From contig JAJYRN010000006.1 of NCBI GenBank assembly GCA_021794095.1, forward strand, positions 107,494 to 171,493: a stretch of 64,000 nucleotides of DNA. Reading direction: 5' to 3'. Position numbers and translations under genes: made by a program. The stretch comes from Acidobacteriota bacterium (GTDB taxonomy: Bacteria > Acidobacteriota > Holophagae > Holophagales > Holophagaceae). The notes beneath the pieces are model-generated. The model was not told the DNA's origin. It was given only the letters and a program-made list of their open reading frames with translations, and made no database searches. Shown here in pieces: positions 45,482 to 55,088 of the stretch (positions are counted from its first letter, which is position 1; every line of letters begins with the position of its first letter).

Positions 45482-46951
45482 TCAGGCGCCCGGCGCTTCC
45501 ATCTCCCTCAGGAAGCCCTCCAGCGCGTCCAGCTGATGTTCCAGATCCTGCAAGGCCCGGCCCACGTCCTCGGTGGCCTGGGAGACGGTCTGGGTGGCCT
45601 CCCGCATGCCGCCGAAGGCGGAGGCCACGAGGCCGGAGGCGTTCCGCTGGCGCTGGCTGGTCTCGGCCATGTCGCCGATGCGCTGGGCGGCTTCCTGGGA
45701 GGCGGTGATGATGCCCGCCAGGGCCTCGGCGAGGGCCTGGGCATCCCGCTGGCTGGCGTCGAGCCGGGTGCCGCTGGCGGAAAGGGTGGCGTTGGCCTCC
45801 TGGGTGCCCTTCACCACATCGCCGATCTGGCTGCCAATCTCCTGCGTGGCCTGCTGGGTGCGCTCGGCCAGCTTACGCACCTCCTCGGCCACCACCGCGA
45901 AGCCCTTGCCGTGGGCGCCGGCGTGGGCCGCCTCGATGGCGGCATTGAGCGCCAGCAGGTTGGTCTGATTGGCGATCTCCTCGATGACCTGGACGATGGA
46001 GCCGATCTGGTCCCCCTTGGCGCCCAGGGCCGACATGGTCTGGCTGGTGCTGGCGCTGGAGGAGACCAGCTCGTCGAGGGTCTGGAGGGTGGAGGCCATC
46101 CGCTCGCCCCCATCGAGGGCCTGGGTCTCGGCTGAACGCGCCCGTTCCGCCGAGCGTTCCGCATTCTCGGTGTTCTGGGCCACCATGGCCCCCAGATCGC
46201 CCAGGGCGGCCGCGCTGTCCTTGAACGCCTGCTGCTGGTCTACGATGGCCCGGGCCACCTCCTCCATGTTCTCGGTGATGCGGCGGATGGCCTGGTGGTC
46301 CTCGTGGATGAGGCTGGACACGCGCTGGAGCATCTCCCGCTGCCGCTCGCTCTGCCGGGCGGCCTCGGCCCGGGCTTCTTCAAGCTTGGCCGCGCTGCGC
46401 ATCTTGTGCCGCTCCGAGACCGCCAGCACGGTGAAGAGGGAGATCACCAGTCCCATGGCCGAGGAGAACTGGAGTTCGCGCAGGACCGTGGCGGGCATCT
46501 GCTCGAGGGGGTGCTGGATGCCGAAATTGACCAGCACGATGCCCAGCAGGGCCAGGCCCAGCCAGACAAGGCCATGGCGCAGATCCCCCAGAAGGACGGC
46601 GCCGCAGGGCACCTGGACGAACCAGAAGATCTCGGAGGACATCACCCCGCGGTTCACGTAGCAGAGCCAGAACATGATGCCCCAGATGATGGCCAGCGCC
46701 AGTTCCCGGGCCGGGGACAGGCGCCCCGAGAGCCGCAGGACCAGCGGCACCAGGAACGCGGCCGTGGCGGAGAAGGCCACCCCCTTCACGGCCGCGGGCG
46801 CACCCATGATCTGGAACTTGACCAGGTAGAACAGCGACGCGGCCAGGATGACGTAGGAGATGCCCACCAGGCTCCGGGCCCGGGCGTACTCCTGGCGGTC
46901 GTCCCGGATCCGGGATGGAATCCACCACTCGAAGAATGAGATGCCGGCCAT
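45482..46951 (-). CDS. Methyl-accepting chemotaxis protein with multi-pass membrane sensor
   Basis: The predicted protein has 489 residues; ATG 46951 has AGGAGG four bases upstream and is preferred over upstream ATGs. The N-terminal 180 residues have five or six hydrophobic helices ([65 protein letters not shown]) instead of a periplasmic domain. The signalling domain has [20 protein letters not shown] and [18 protein letters not shown] at about 320-360. No HAMP is obvious. It may sense redox or membrane state, like other integral-membrane-sensor MCPs. Confidence 0.9.
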   Translation of the reverse strand: MAGISFFEWWIPSRIRDDRQEYARARSLVGISYVILAASLFYLVKFQIMGAPAAVKGVAFSATAAFLVPLVLRLSGRLSPARELALAIIWGIMFWLCYVNRGVMSSEIFWFVQVPCGAVLLGDLRHGLVWLGLALLGIVLVNFGIQHPLEQMPATVLRELQFSSAMGLVISLFTVLAVSERHKMRSAAKLEEARAEAARQSERQREMLQRVSSLIHEDHQAIRRITENMEEVARAIVDQQQAFKDSAAALGDLGAMVAQNTENAERSAERARSAETQALDGGERMASTLQTLDELVSSSASTSQTMSALGAKGDQIGSIVQVIEEIANQTNLLALNAAIEAAHAGAHGKGFAVVAEEVRKLAERTQQATQEIGSQIGDVVKGTQEANATLSASGTRLDASQRDAQALAEALAGIITASQEAAQRIGDMAETSQRQRNASGLVASAFGGMREATQTVSQATEDVGRALQDLEHQLDALEGFLREMEAPGA

Positions 46952-47060
46952 GAGGCCTCCTGCCACGGGGAGATCCCCCCTCATCGGCATCTCTGCGCAC
47001 AGGTCAAACTTGACCTTGCAAGCCGGCTCTTTCCAGCCCGGGGTACCGCTAGACTGACGC

Positions 47061-47834
47061 ATGCACTATGCGGCCCTGGCCTCAGGATCCAAGGGGAACT
47101 GCCATGCCGTGTCCGACGGTGGGCGCACCCTTCTGGTGGATGCCGGCGTCTCCCTCCGCCAGATCCGTGAGCGCCTGGCCATCCTGAACCTGGACGCAGC
47201 CTCCGTACAAGCCGTGGCCCTCACGCACGAGCACTCGGACCACATCGGCGCCTTGGGCGTGATCCTCCGCCGCACCGACTGGGCCGTGATCGCGACCTCG
47301 GAGCTGCGCGCCACGCTCCGGGCCTCCCGGGGCCTCGACATTCCGCCCGGACGCTGGATCGAAGCCCGGCCTGGCCACCCGTTGGACTGGAACGGCTGGC
47401 GGATCCTGCCCTTCAGCGTGCCCCACGATGCGGTGGATCCCGTGGCCTACCGGATCGAGGCCGGGGGCCGCCAGATGGCCGTGGTGACCGACCTGGGGCA
47501 GCCCACCGCTCTGGTGGCCGACCACTGCCGCGATCTGGATCTGCTCGCGCTGGAAGCCAACCATGACCTGGACATGCTGCGGGAGGGCGACTACCCGCCC
47601 CACCTCAAGGCCCGCATCCTGAGCCGTGTGGGCCACCTCAGCAACGGCGCCATGGCGGAGCTGCTCGCACAGGTCCTCTCGCCGCGCCTCCGCGCCGTGG
47701 TGCTGGCCCACCTCAGCGAAGCCAACAACCACCCCGGCCTGGCCCGCTTCGCCGCCGAAGAAGCCCTGCGGGGCTCCGCCACCTCGCTCCAGGTGGCCCA
47801 TCAGCGGAATCCCATCGCCCTCTCCGTCGCCTGA
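47061..47834 (+). CDS. MBL-fold metallo-hydrolase, YycJ/WalJ-like
   Basis: The predicted protein has 257 residues. It opens with the family pattern [19 protein letters not shown] and has the metal-binding motif THEHSDHIG (residues 55-63), with further ligands in [38 protein letters not shown] and [12 protein letters not shown]. YycJ-type proteins are 5'-to-3' double-strand exonucleases or cell-wall related hydrolases; here function is inferred by similarity. The gene is followed by three envelope-protein genes at short spacing. Confidence 0.85.
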   Translation: MHYAALASGSKGNCHAVSDGGRTLLVDAGVSLRQIRERLAILNLDAASVQAVALTHEHSDHIGALGVILRRTDWAVIATSELRATLRASRGLDIPPGRWIEARPGHPLDWNGWRILPFSVPHDAVDPVAYRIEAGGRQMAVVTDLGQPTALVADHCRDLDLLALEANHDLDMLREGDYPPHLKARILSRVGHLSNGAMAELLAQVLSPRLRAVVLAHLSEANNHPGLARFAAEEALRGSATSLQVAHQRNPIALSVA

Positions 47835-47844
47835 AGGAGGTTCC

Positions 47845-48849
47845 TTGAACCGTCGCGCCCTCACCCTGCTGGCCCTTTTGGCAGCCGCCCTGCCTCTGGC
47901 CGCCCAGTCCTACGGAGACAGCCCCGCCTTCGGGGGTTCCCGTGTCTTCTCGGAAGGCCTCGATCCCCTGGGCAACAGCGCCCGCTTCGACCGGGTTCCA
48001 GCGGGCTGGTACCTGGGTTGGGAGGCCGGCGACTGGAAGCCCCGGGGCTTCCGGAGCGATTCCGATGCCCTGGGCCAGGCCCTGGCCGTGGGCGATGCCG
48101 CCACCGCCGCCAGCCTGACCACTAGCCTCCAAAGCGACCCCCTGCCCCTGCGCACTTCGGACATCGGCCTGGAGTACGCCGGGACCGGCGGCGTCCGGTT
48201 CGCCATGGGCCACGAACTGCGCACGGGTGTGCAGATGCTTCCGGGCCATACCGTGGAGGCCCGCCGGGTCGAGGTGGACCGGATGGTGACGGGGGCGGGC
48301 AGTAGCGACGGCCAGACCGCCTATGGCATCACCTTCCGCCTCGAACGGGTGCGCGTGGGCGCGGAGCAGGCCGTGGGTGTCGCTCCGGATCCGGCCCTGG
48401 CCTTCGCGGGCACCTCCCGCAGCGCCCTGAGCATTACCTCCGATGCGGGTTTCACCACCACCCTCACGGAAGGGGTGCGCGTTGGCCTCATGGTGAACCG
48501 CCTCCTGCCCCGGCATTTCTGGGATGTCTACGAGCAGCCCCAGGCCCGGGCGGGCCTTGAGCTCGACCTGGGTACCCTTGGCCGGCTGAGCGTGGAAGGC
48601 GATCTGAACAAGGCTGCCCGGCTGCCCTTCCCGGTGAAGCAGAAGACCTTTTCCACCTCCCTGCGCATCCTCGCCACGCCCACGGTGACCCTGGTGGTGG
48701 GCGCGGAGCGGCGCACGGTGGATGGCGTCTCCGCCACCCTGGTGGGCACCACCGTGCAGATCACCACCGCTCCGCTTCGGCTGGCCTTCGGGTTCCAGTT
48801 CGGGGACGACCGGCCCCAGAAGGCCCTGGGCCTGCGGATCGGAGGCTGA
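47845..48849 (+). CDS. Exported protein of unknown function, outer-membrane-like
   Basis: The predicted protein has 334 residues starting at TTG 47845 with AAGGAGG 4 nt upstream. A signal peptide (RRALTLLALLAAALPLAAQS) directs export. The mature part has amphipathic beta-strands (FRSDSDALGQALAVGDAATA, GIGLEYAGTGGVRFAMGHEL-like repeats, LRILATPTVTLVVGAERRTV), suggesting an outer-membrane barrel or lipoprotein-like beta protein. I do not recognise a family. It lies directly upstream of a LolA-like gene. Confidence 0.5.
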   Translation: MNRRALTLLALLAAALPLAAQSYGDSPAFGGSRVFSEGLDPLGNSARFDRVPAGWYLGWEAGDWKPRGFRSDSDALGQALAVGDAATAASLTTSLQSDPLPLRTSDIGLEYAGTGGVRFAMGHELRTGVQMLPGHTVEARRVEVDRMVTGAGSSDGQTAYGITFRLERVRVGAEQAVGVAPDPALAFAGTSRSALSITSDAGFTTTLTEGVRVGLMVNRLLPRHFWDVYEQPQARAGLELDLGTLGRLSVEGDLNKAARLPFPVKQKTFSTSLRILATPTVTLVVGAERRTVDGVSATLVGTTVQITTAPLRLAFGFQFGDDRPQKALGLRIGG

Positions 48850-48850
48850 G

Positions 48851-49534
48851 GTGCGCCGACTGCTCCTCCTCGCCGCGCTCCTGGCCGCGCCCGCCCTGCG
48901 GGCCCAGACGGCCGCGCCCACCCTCCAGGAGGTGGTCGAGCGTTTCGACGCCGCCCAGGCCCAGGTCCAGACCCTCCAGTGCCCCTTCACCCTCATCCTC
49001 CGGCGGGCCATGTTGAAGACCCCCACCATCACCAAGGGCACGCTCTACCTCCAGGGCTCGGACTTTGTCCATTTCGCCTTCCAGGCCCCGGAGGATCTCA
49101 TTCTCCACCTGACGCCCAAGGCCCTGATCTCGTACAGCCCCGGGGCACGGCAGGGGGAGTACCTCAAGATCGGCATCATCCGCCACGCGGACCGGAAGTT
49201 CCTCGGGCTGGGCCAGAAGCTGAGCTACCTCGCGGAGTACTTCCAGATCGGCCTGGGGGAATCGAAGGATGTGCCAGGCACCTACTTCCTGACCCTGCTG
49301 CCGCGCACCTTCGCCACCCGCCGGCGCATGCAGGCCCTCAACCTGTGGGTGGACAAGGAAACCTGGCTGCCGCGCCAGGTGCAGTGGATCGAGCGGAGCG
49401 GCGATTCCTGGCTGCTGGAGCTGGGCCCCTTGAAGCTCAACCAGCCCCTGCCCGCGGCCGTCACCGGGTTCAAGCTGCCCAAAGGCATCCAGGTCCGCAA
49501 GGAGTTCAGCTTCTTCGCCACGCAGAAGAAGTAG
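48851..49534 (+). CDS. lolA: LolA-like outer-membrane lipoprotein carrier
   Basis: The predicted protein has 227 residues from GTG 48851, with GGAGG before it. A signal peptide (RRLLLLAALLAAPALRAQT) and a beta-rich body with LQEVVERFDAAQAQVQTLQC, KGTLYLQGSDFVHFAFQAPE and LSYLAEYFQIGLG match LolA, which carries lipoproteins across the periplasm. The conserved LNLWVDKETWLPRQVQW segment supports this. It starts 1 bp after the previous stop, so the two are probably co-expressed. Confidence 0.75.
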   Translation: MRRLLLLAALLAAPALRAQTAAPTLQEVVERFDAAQAQVQTLQCPFTLILRRAMLKTPTITKGTLYLQGSDFVHFAFQAPEDLILHLTPKALISYSPGARQGEYLKIGIIRHADRKFLGLGQKLSYLAEYFQIGLGESKDVPGTYFLTLLPRTFATRRRMQALNLWVDKETWLPRQVQWIERSGDSWLLELGPLKLNQPLPAAVTGFKLPKGIQVRKEFSFFATQKK

Positions 49535-49565
49535 GGGTACACTCACAGACAGTCCAGAGGGCGCA

Positions 49566-50168
49566 ATGATCGTGGTTTGTCCGGCCTGCCAGGCCCGTTT
49601 CCAGTACGACGAGCGGCGTTTCGGCACCGCCCGTGGGAAGCGCTTCAAGTGCCCCAAGTGCGCCCATGTCTTCGAGGTACTGAATCCCGCGCTGGCGGCC
49701 CAGGCCCCGGAATCCACCCTGTCCCGCCCCGTGCCGCCCATGCCGGACGAGCCCACGCCGGCCCAGGTTCCCCTTCCGGTCCAGCAGACCACCGCCCGGC
49801 GCGACCGCGAGTCGCTGCTGGCCGCCGCCGGGCTGGCGCCGCGCCCCTCCCTGAAGATCAGCCTGGCCTTCCTGTCCGGGCCCCAGGCCTCCACGGTCCA
49901 GGTGCTGGAGCACTCGATGATCACCATTGGCCGGGACGAGGGGGATGTCATTACGCGGGATCCGGAGACCTCCCGCCAGCACGCCCGCCTGGACCTCCGC
50001 CCCGACGGGACGGTCTGGCTCACGGACCTGAACTCCACCAACGGCACCGTGGTGAATGGCACCCGCATCACCGAGCCCACCCAGATCCAAAGCCAGCAGG
50101 AATTCACCTGCGGGAACAGCACCTTCATGCTCCTGGTCCGCAACACCAACGAATTTCCGCTGAATTGA
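49566..50168 (+). CDS. FHA-domain protein with N-terminal zinc ribbon
   Basis: The predicted protein has 200 residues. The N-terminal CPACQARFQYDE...RFKCPKCAHVF (residues 5-36) is an MJ0042-type zinc finger. A disordered Pro-rich linker follows, then an FHA domain (residues about 105-195: ITIGRDEGDVITRDPETSRQ, HARLDLRPDGTVWLTDLNS and TNGTVVNGTRI). FHA binds phosphothreonine, and the Ser/Thr kinase at 24942 is a possible partner. The protein is cytoplasmic. Confidence 0.85.
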   Translation: MIVVCPACQARFQYDERRFGTARGKRFKCPKCAHVFEVLNPALAAQAPESTLSRPVPPMPDEPTPAQVPLPVQQTTARRDRESLLAAAGLAPRPSLKISLAFLSGPQASTVQVLEHSMITIGRDEGDVITRDPETSRQHARLDLRPDGTVWLTDLNSTNGTVVNGTRITEPTQIQSQQEFTCGNSTFMLLVRNTNEFPLN

Positions 50169-50178
50169 CCCGAGCCGC

Positions 50179-52002
50179 ATGAGCCAGGATCCCTACGCTT
50201 CCTACCTCCGCCAGGCCGACGACCTGTTCACGCGTGGCGACATCGTCAAGGCGGGCCAGATCTGGCAGGCCATCCTGAAGCGGGAGCCCGGCCACACCCT
50301 CGCCCGGGAGCGCCTGCTGCTCGTCAAGCAGCGCCTGGAGGTGCTGGCCGCCCGGGAAACCGCCGCGCGCCCGGCGCCTGCGCCCGTCCCGCCTGCGCCT
50401 GTCCCGCCTGCACCCGTCCCGCCTGCACCCGTCCCGCCCGCACCCGTCCCGCCCGCACCCGTTGTGTCCGGGCTTGGGATCGAGGCCGTGCCCTGGGCCG
50501 ATCCGGTGGCCGAGCCCGCGCCCGAGGCCACCCCGGCGCCGGCGCCCACGCAGGCCCGCCTGGAGCCCGACCGGCTCGTGATCGAGGGCTGCACCCTCTA
50601 CGACATGGGCCAGTTGGAGGATGCCCTGCGCAAGTGGACCCAGGTGCTTGCCCTGGATCCCACCCACCGCCTGGCCCGGGAATACGCCAACGGCGCCCGC
50701 CGGGATCTGGGCCTGCCCCCGCTCGAGGCCCTGCCTGACGCACCTCAGCCCGCGGAGCCCCCGGCCGCTTCCCCCCAGGCCGCCGAGTCCCGCCCCGTCG
50801 AGGAGGATCTGGACAAGCTCCTGCATGAGGCCGTCCAGCTCTACGACATCGGCCTGCTCGAGGATGCGGTCTCCAAGTGGGAGCGCGTCCTGGCCCTGGA
50901 CCCCGGGCGGGAGGAGGTGCGGGCCTACCTGGACCAGACCCGCGGCGAACTCGCGCGACGCACCCCGGCGGCCCCCATCCCGGCCCCCCGTCCCGCCGGG
51001 CCGGATCCCGGCCTGCTGGACCTCAAGCTCCGCCAGGCCGAGCACCTCCTCAACCTCCAGCGCCCCGAGGAGGCCGCCTTCACTTTTCAGCAGGCGTTGG
51101 CCCTCGACCCCGGCAATCCGCGCGCTCGGCAGGGGTTGGAACGCTGTCAGCGCGCCGCCGCCCCGGTCCCTTTTAGGCCTCCGGTCGCGACGGAACCCGT
51201 GGGACGCATCCTCATGGTGGAGCCGGAAGCAGCCCCGGCCGCCGGGCCCCAGGCCGTGACCCCCCCCGCCGCGCTGGTGAAGCCCGCCACCGGTCTGCGT
51301 TCGGGCCTGACCTGGCCCCGCCTGGCCGAGGGCGCCCTGGCGCGCCTGCCCTGGCTCCGGGATCCCAAGATCCTGGCGATGGGCGCGGGCGGTTTGATCG
51401 TGATCATCCTGGGGCTGGGCGCCTTCCACAGCTACCGCAAGGACCAGGCCCTCCGCGAAGCGGTGAAGGCCGCCCGGGCCGCCGCCATCGCCCCCATTTC
51501 TCGCGAGGCCCGGGCGGTGGATCTGGCCGAGACCCCGGCGGCCATCCGGAACGAGGCGGAAGCCGCGCTGGACACCGATCCCCTCCGGGCCTACCTCCGG
51601 GCCGCCACCCTGGTCCAGCGGAATCCCGGGGATGCCCAGGCCGCGGAACTCCTGGAGAAGGCCAAGGCCGCACTGCCGGGAGGCGCGGTGGGCGCCACCC
51701 TCGCCGAGTACCAGAAGCATTTGCAGGCCGGAGATCTCGATGCTGCCGCCCAGGTCATGGACGCGCTTTTGCGCGCCACGCCTGATGACGCGGATCTCCG
51801 CCGCCGAGCCGCCCGGCTGGAACTGGACCTCTGTTCCATCCACGCCGCGCAAAGCCGCTGGGATGACGCCGCCCTGGATCTCGAACGCGGCCGGGCCCTC
51901 TTTCCCGACGACAAGAGCTGGCAGGCCCGCCTCAAGCTCCTGGGCCAGATCCGCGCCATGCCCAAGGATCAGCGGGGGGATTGGATCGGCCTCCTGGGGT
52001 GA
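50179..52002 (+). CDS. TPR protein with Pro-rich repeat and one transmembrane segment
   Basis: The predicted protein has 607 residues. TPR pairs (FTRGDIVKAGQIWQAILKRE; LYDMGQLEDALRKWTQVLAL; LYDIGLLEDAVSKWERVLAL) are separated by Ala/Pro linkers, one made of five 15-bp tandem repeats encoding PAPVP. A hydrophobic helix near residue 395-415 (LAMGAGGLIVIILGLGAF) is followed by an outward TPR-like C-terminus. It is separated from the FHA gene by 10 bp and is probably a scaffold in the same signalling unit. Confidence 0.65.
   Translation: MSQDPYASYLRQADDLFTRGDIVKAGQIWQAILKREPGHTLARERLLLVKQRLEVLAARETAARPAPAPVPPAPVPPAPVPPAPVPPAPVPPAPVVSGLGIEAVPWADPVAEPAPEATPAPAPTQARLEPDRLVIEGCTLYDMGQLEDALRKWTQVLALDPTHRLAREYANGARRDLGLPPLEALPDAPQPAEPPAASPQAAESRPVEEDLDKLLHEAVQLYDIGLLEDAVSKWERVLALDPGREEVRAYLDQTRGELARRTPAAPIPAPRPAGPDPGLLDLKLRQAEHLLNLQRPEEAAFTFQQALALDPGNPRARQGLERCQRAAAPVPFRPPVATEPVGRILMVEPEAAPAAGPQAVTPPAALVKPATGLRSGLTWPRLAEGALARLPWLRDPKILAMGAGGLIVIILGLGAFHSYRKDQALREAVKAARAAAIAPISREARAVDLAETPAAIRNEAEAALDTDPLRAYLRAATLVQRNPGDAQAAELLEKAKAALPGGAVGATLAEYQKHLQAGDLDAAAQVMDALLRATPDDADLRRRAARLELDLCSIHAAQSRWDDAALDLERGRALFPDDKSWQARLKLLGQIRAMPKDQRGDWIGLLG
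50380..50454 (+). repeat. 15-bp tandem repeat, five units
   Basis: Units of the form g[c]gcccgtcccgcct occur five times in a row with one or two changes per unit, followed by a partial sixth. They encode a PAPVP repeat in the TPR protein linker. Copy number could vary between strains. Confidence 0.85.
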
Positions 52003-52032
52003 CCTGAACGAGGGGGCACCGCGTTTGTTCTC

Positions 52033-53184
52033 TCACGCCACCCAGATTTCCGGTGGCACGGGGTGGCTGAGGAAGTGGGTCATTCCCTCGTTCAGCCCGT
52101 AGGCGCCCGCCTGTCCGAAGGCCAGCAGATCGCCCGCTTCCAATGCCGGAAGCCGCACCTCGCCCAGCCGGTCGAGGCTCGTGCAGAGGGGACCGGCCAG
52201 GGTGGTCGGCCCCTCGCCGGGGCCCTTGCCCACGGCCTTCACGGGGAAGGCCTGGCCCGTCAGCAGGGGCCGGAGGAGGTGGTTGATGCCGCCCTCCAGG
52301 ATGGCGAAGCGGGTGCCCCGGCTCTCCTTGCTCCGCACCACCCGCGCCAGGTAGAGGCCGCAGGGGCCCGCCAGGAACCGGCCCGGTTCCAGGATGAGCT
52401 CCCCCGTGAACCAGGGATGGGCCGCCAAAAGATCAGACAGTCCTTGTCCAAATGTCGCCAGATCCAGCGGCGCCTCCTCCGGCGCGTAGGGGATGCCCAG
52501 GCCGCCGCCGAGATCCACCTGCTCGAAGACCAGGCCGTGGGCTTGGTGGAGGCGCTTCGCCAGGTCCAGCACGGCGTCGTGGATGGCCAGCAGCTTGGCC
52601 GCGTCCCGCTGGTTGCTGGCGGCGAAGACGTGCAGGCCCCGGATGCGGACATGGCGCAGGGAGGCCGCCCGGGCCAGCAGCGCGGGCACCTCCTCCTCGT
52701 CCACACCGAAGGCCGAGGGCCCCGTGCCGCCGATGATGCGGTTCCCCTCGTCGAGGTCGAAGGCCGGATGCACCCGCAGGTTCACGGCGACTTCACCCGT
52801 GGCGAGGGCATCGAGCCGGGCCAGGTCCTCCCAGCCTTCCGCCTGCACGCGGACCCCCATCGCCAGGGCCTTGGACAGTTCCGGCCCCCGCTTGCCCGGC
52901 CCCGCGAAGAAAGTCCGCCCCGGCGGCAGGCCCAGCGCCTCCACCCGGTCCAGCTCCCCGATGGAGGCGCAGTCGAAGCTGGCGCCCAGGCCTGCGAAGC
53001 ATCGCAGCAGCGCCGGATGGGGGTTGGCTTTCACGGCGTAGGCCAGCCGTACGCGGCGGGGTAGCACATCCCGCAGGGCCGTGAACTGCTCCGCCGCGAC
53101 CGCGGCGGAGTAGGCGAAACAGGGCGTCCCGTGGGCCTCCGCCAGAGCCCGGCAGGTGGCGTCATCGAAGGCGAAGAGGGGCAT
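52033..53184 (-). CDS. lysA: PLP-dependent decarboxylase, probable diaminopimelate decarboxylase
   Basis: The predicted protein has 383 residues; ATG 53184 is preferred because it begins at the family start, but ATG 53220 is possible. It is a fold-type III decarboxylase: PLP-lysine K52 in LAYAVKANPHP, SFDCASIGELDRVEALGL, GLHVFAASNQRDAAK, VDLGGGLGIPYAPE, ILEPGRFLAGPCGLYLARVV and GPLCTSLDRLGE with FGQAGAYG at the end. LysA decarboxylates meso-DAP to lysine; the adjacent lysine genes support this. HVFAASNQ is slightly closer to other family members (normally HVGSQ in LysA), so an alternative substrate cannot be excluded. Confidence 0.8.
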   Translation of the reverse strand: MPLFAFDDATCRALAEAHGTPCFAYSAAVAAEQFTALRDVLPRRVRLAYAVKANPHPALLRCFAGLGASFDCASIGELDRVEALGLPPGRTFFAGPGKRGPELSKALAMGVRVQAEGWEDLARLDALATGEVAVNLRVHPAFDLDEGNRIIGGTGPSAFGVDEEEVPALLARAASLRHVRIRGLHVFAASNQRDAAKLLAIHDAVLDLAKRLHQAHGLVFEQVDLGGGLGIPYAPEEAPLDLATFGQGLSDLLAAHPWFTGELILEPGRFLAGPCGLYLARVVRSKESRGTRFAILEGGINHLLRPLLTGQAFPVKAVGKGPGEGPTTLAGPLCTSLDRLGEVRLPALEAGDLLAFGQAGAYGLNEGMTHFLSHPVPPEIWVA

Positions 53185-53297
53185 ACGTTGTTCCCCGAAA
53201 GGATTGGTGGAGCAAGGCATCAGTCTTAATTTCTTAAAAAAAGGTGGCTTATATCTCTAAAGCACACCACTAAAACACACTTCTCAACCCTTCGTGC

Positions 53298-54941
53298 TCA
53301 AAATTGTGCTTTAGGGGCGATCTTCCATCTGGCCCATCTGCGGGTTCCTTCTAGGACAATCTTGTTCTCAGCTTTGAGTTCGTTGAGCAATCGCTGGACT
53401 TTGTGCTCGGGAAGCGCTGGAAGCACTTGTTCCAGTTCTGATAAGGGGGCTCCAGGATCTCCCTGCCCCTGGAGATGCTGAAGTAAAAGCGCCTTGTTCG
53501 TTTCGTGGTCGAGCCCTCGTTTTCGTGTGTGGACTCCCTTGGCCCCCATGGAGGCATAGAGAGCTTTGGAGAGGACATAACGTCTAGAGCGCCCCTGACC
53601 AAGGGCCTCCACGGCTCCGGCTTCCACGAGCCCGGGAAGCCTTTCCTTCATGAACTCGGTCAAGGGTCTTTCCTGATGCAAGCTCTCCAGCACCAGAAAG
53701 TCCAGCGTGGAGAATGTCTGGAGGCGGGCCTCTCCAATCCTTTCCAAGAACCGGACGAGGGCTGGGTATTGCACAGTCCCCGGCAGCCCCAATCGCACCT
53801 CATGGGCAGAAGAGCCTGTAAAATCTGGTAGACGCTTCCCCTGTCGAATGGCGCTTTCCACCATCAGGTTCACCCCTTGCCCCGACCGTTCGATGAGCCC
53901 GCACTTCGCCAAGGCCTCCGCAAGGCGGCGGTTCCGGGGATTCTGTTGATCCAGAAGGTTCTCTACCGTGATTCCGGGTGGAAACCCTCCGGGGCTCACC
54001 ACCTCCATGCGTCTCGGGAACTGCCGCACAAAGACCGACCCACCCAGTCGATAATCCCGGTGGGCTACCGCGTTGAGCAACGCCTCTCGGACCGGCACTT
54101 CATCGAAGGTCAACAGGTCCAGACGAAAGAGGCCCTCTTGATAGCTCTGACGATCATTGCGCAGGTTGATCCGATTCCACAGGGCGTCATGGAAAAGAAA
54201 AAATCCTTCCCGGTATTCCTCTCTGTCTGCAGCGGGACCCGAAGCCTCCGTGGGTCGATATTCAAAAACGACTTCGGCTTGAGGTAAGTGCCGACCGAGC
54301 CCTGCGCGAGTGCCGAACAGGATGAGGGCTGCATAGGTTACTCGGCCCTCCACGAGAAGCTCTGCATTGGCCAGAACCTCTTCGTCTTTCCAACCGAGCC
54401 GACGATCATCTTTAACCCTCTTCGCCCATCGCGCTCGAAATTCCTGAACGGCTTCGGAGGACAGGTCCTTGATAGTGGCCTCAGGGCATGGCAGTGCCGA
54501 GAAGTCCGGCCCAATTTCTGCGAATATCCCCTTCAATTCCTCTGCTGTCATTGCAACCAGATCATCACCCGCGCGCTTCAGGTACCTCCCGTCGATCTGC
54601 CATGCCGTTCCAGGGAGACGGGATGGCACATGCACCACTAGAACCCTTCCCTCGGGGAGGAGCACTTCCTCTACTGAAATGCGCTGCTGCAATCGATCGA
54701 ATAGCCCTGCTTCCGTACGCCCGGGTTCCGCAAAAGCAGAACTGCTGCAGATCTGTCGAGGACGGCGGTCCGTAGCTCCCAGAATAATTTTGCCGCCACC
54801 CTCGTTGGCCAGTGCAACACAGTATTCCACTAGCTTCTCGAAGTCGTAACGGCTCTTAGCCTCCTTGAACTCAAAATGGGATCCCTCGGGAGTTTTGAGC
54901 CACAGGCGCAATTGCTCGTGAGATGTAGAAGGTGCGTGCAT
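53298..54941 (-). CDS. AlbA_2 / HATPase_c_4 putative DNA-binding regulatory ATPase
   Basis: The predicted protein has 547 residues; ATG 54941 has GAGGA 8 nt upstream and is preferred over ATG 54974. Residues 5-130 are an AlbA_2 (Schlafen-like nucleic-acid-binding) domain: SHFEFKEAKSRYDFEKLVEY, LANEGGGKIILGATD. Residues 280-340 are an ATP-binding HATPase_c_4 domain (EVPVREALLNAVAHRDYRLG, MEVVSPGGFPPGITVENLL), and a C-terminal winged-helix-like part follows. Codon use and flanks are A+T-richer than in the surrounding lysine genes, and the gene sits between dapC and lysA, so it looks acquired. Regulatory or defence roles have been proposed for relatives; here neither is shown. Confidence 0.75.
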   Translation of the reverse strand: MHAPSTSHEQLRLWLKTPEGSHFEFKEAKSRYDFEKLVEYCVALANEGGGKIILGATDRRPRQICSSSAFAEPGRTEAGLFDRLQQRISVEEVLLPEGRVLVVHVPSRLPGTAWQIDGRYLKRAGDDLVAMTAEELKGIFAEIGPDFSALPCPEATIKDLSSEAVQEFRARWAKRVKDDRRLGWKDEEVLANAELLVEGRVTYAALILFGTRAGLGRHLPQAEVVFEYRPTEASGPAADREEYREGFFLFHDALWNRINLRNDRQSYQEGLFRLDLLTFDEVPVREALLNAVAHRDYRLGGSVFVRQFPRRMEVVSPGGFPPGITVENLLDQQNPRNRRLAEALAKCGLIERSGQGVNLMVESAIRQGKRLPDFTGSSAHEVRLGLPGTVQYPALVRFLERIGEARLQTFSTLDFLVLESLHQERPLTEFMKERLPGLVEAGAVEALGQGRSRRYVLSKALYASMGAKGVHTRKRGLDHETNKALLLQHLQGQGDPGAPLSELEQVLPALPEHKVQRLLNELKAENKIVLEGTRRWARWKIAPKAQF

Positions 54942-55088
54942 CAGTAGGTTCCTCGCGGCGCCGTCCTCACTCAAACATCCGAGTTCGGATGCAATGTGGG
55001 CAGTAGGGTGAGAAAGCTGGTGGCGTCAACAAAGCATGGCGCGCCCACGAATCTTTTTCTCAGTGATTTCTGCGCCGTCTGTGATTCA

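Noticed and set aside
53257..53314. Inverted repeat ctaaagcaca/tgtgctttag as a terminator of the AlbA_2 gene
   Set aside because: The arms are only 10 bp with a 38-nt loop and overlap the coding end, with no T-tract; support is too weak.
53298..54941. A defence island around the AlbA_2 gene
   Set aside because: There are no restriction, toxin-antitoxin, CRISPR or phage genes beside it; only the lysine genes flank it.
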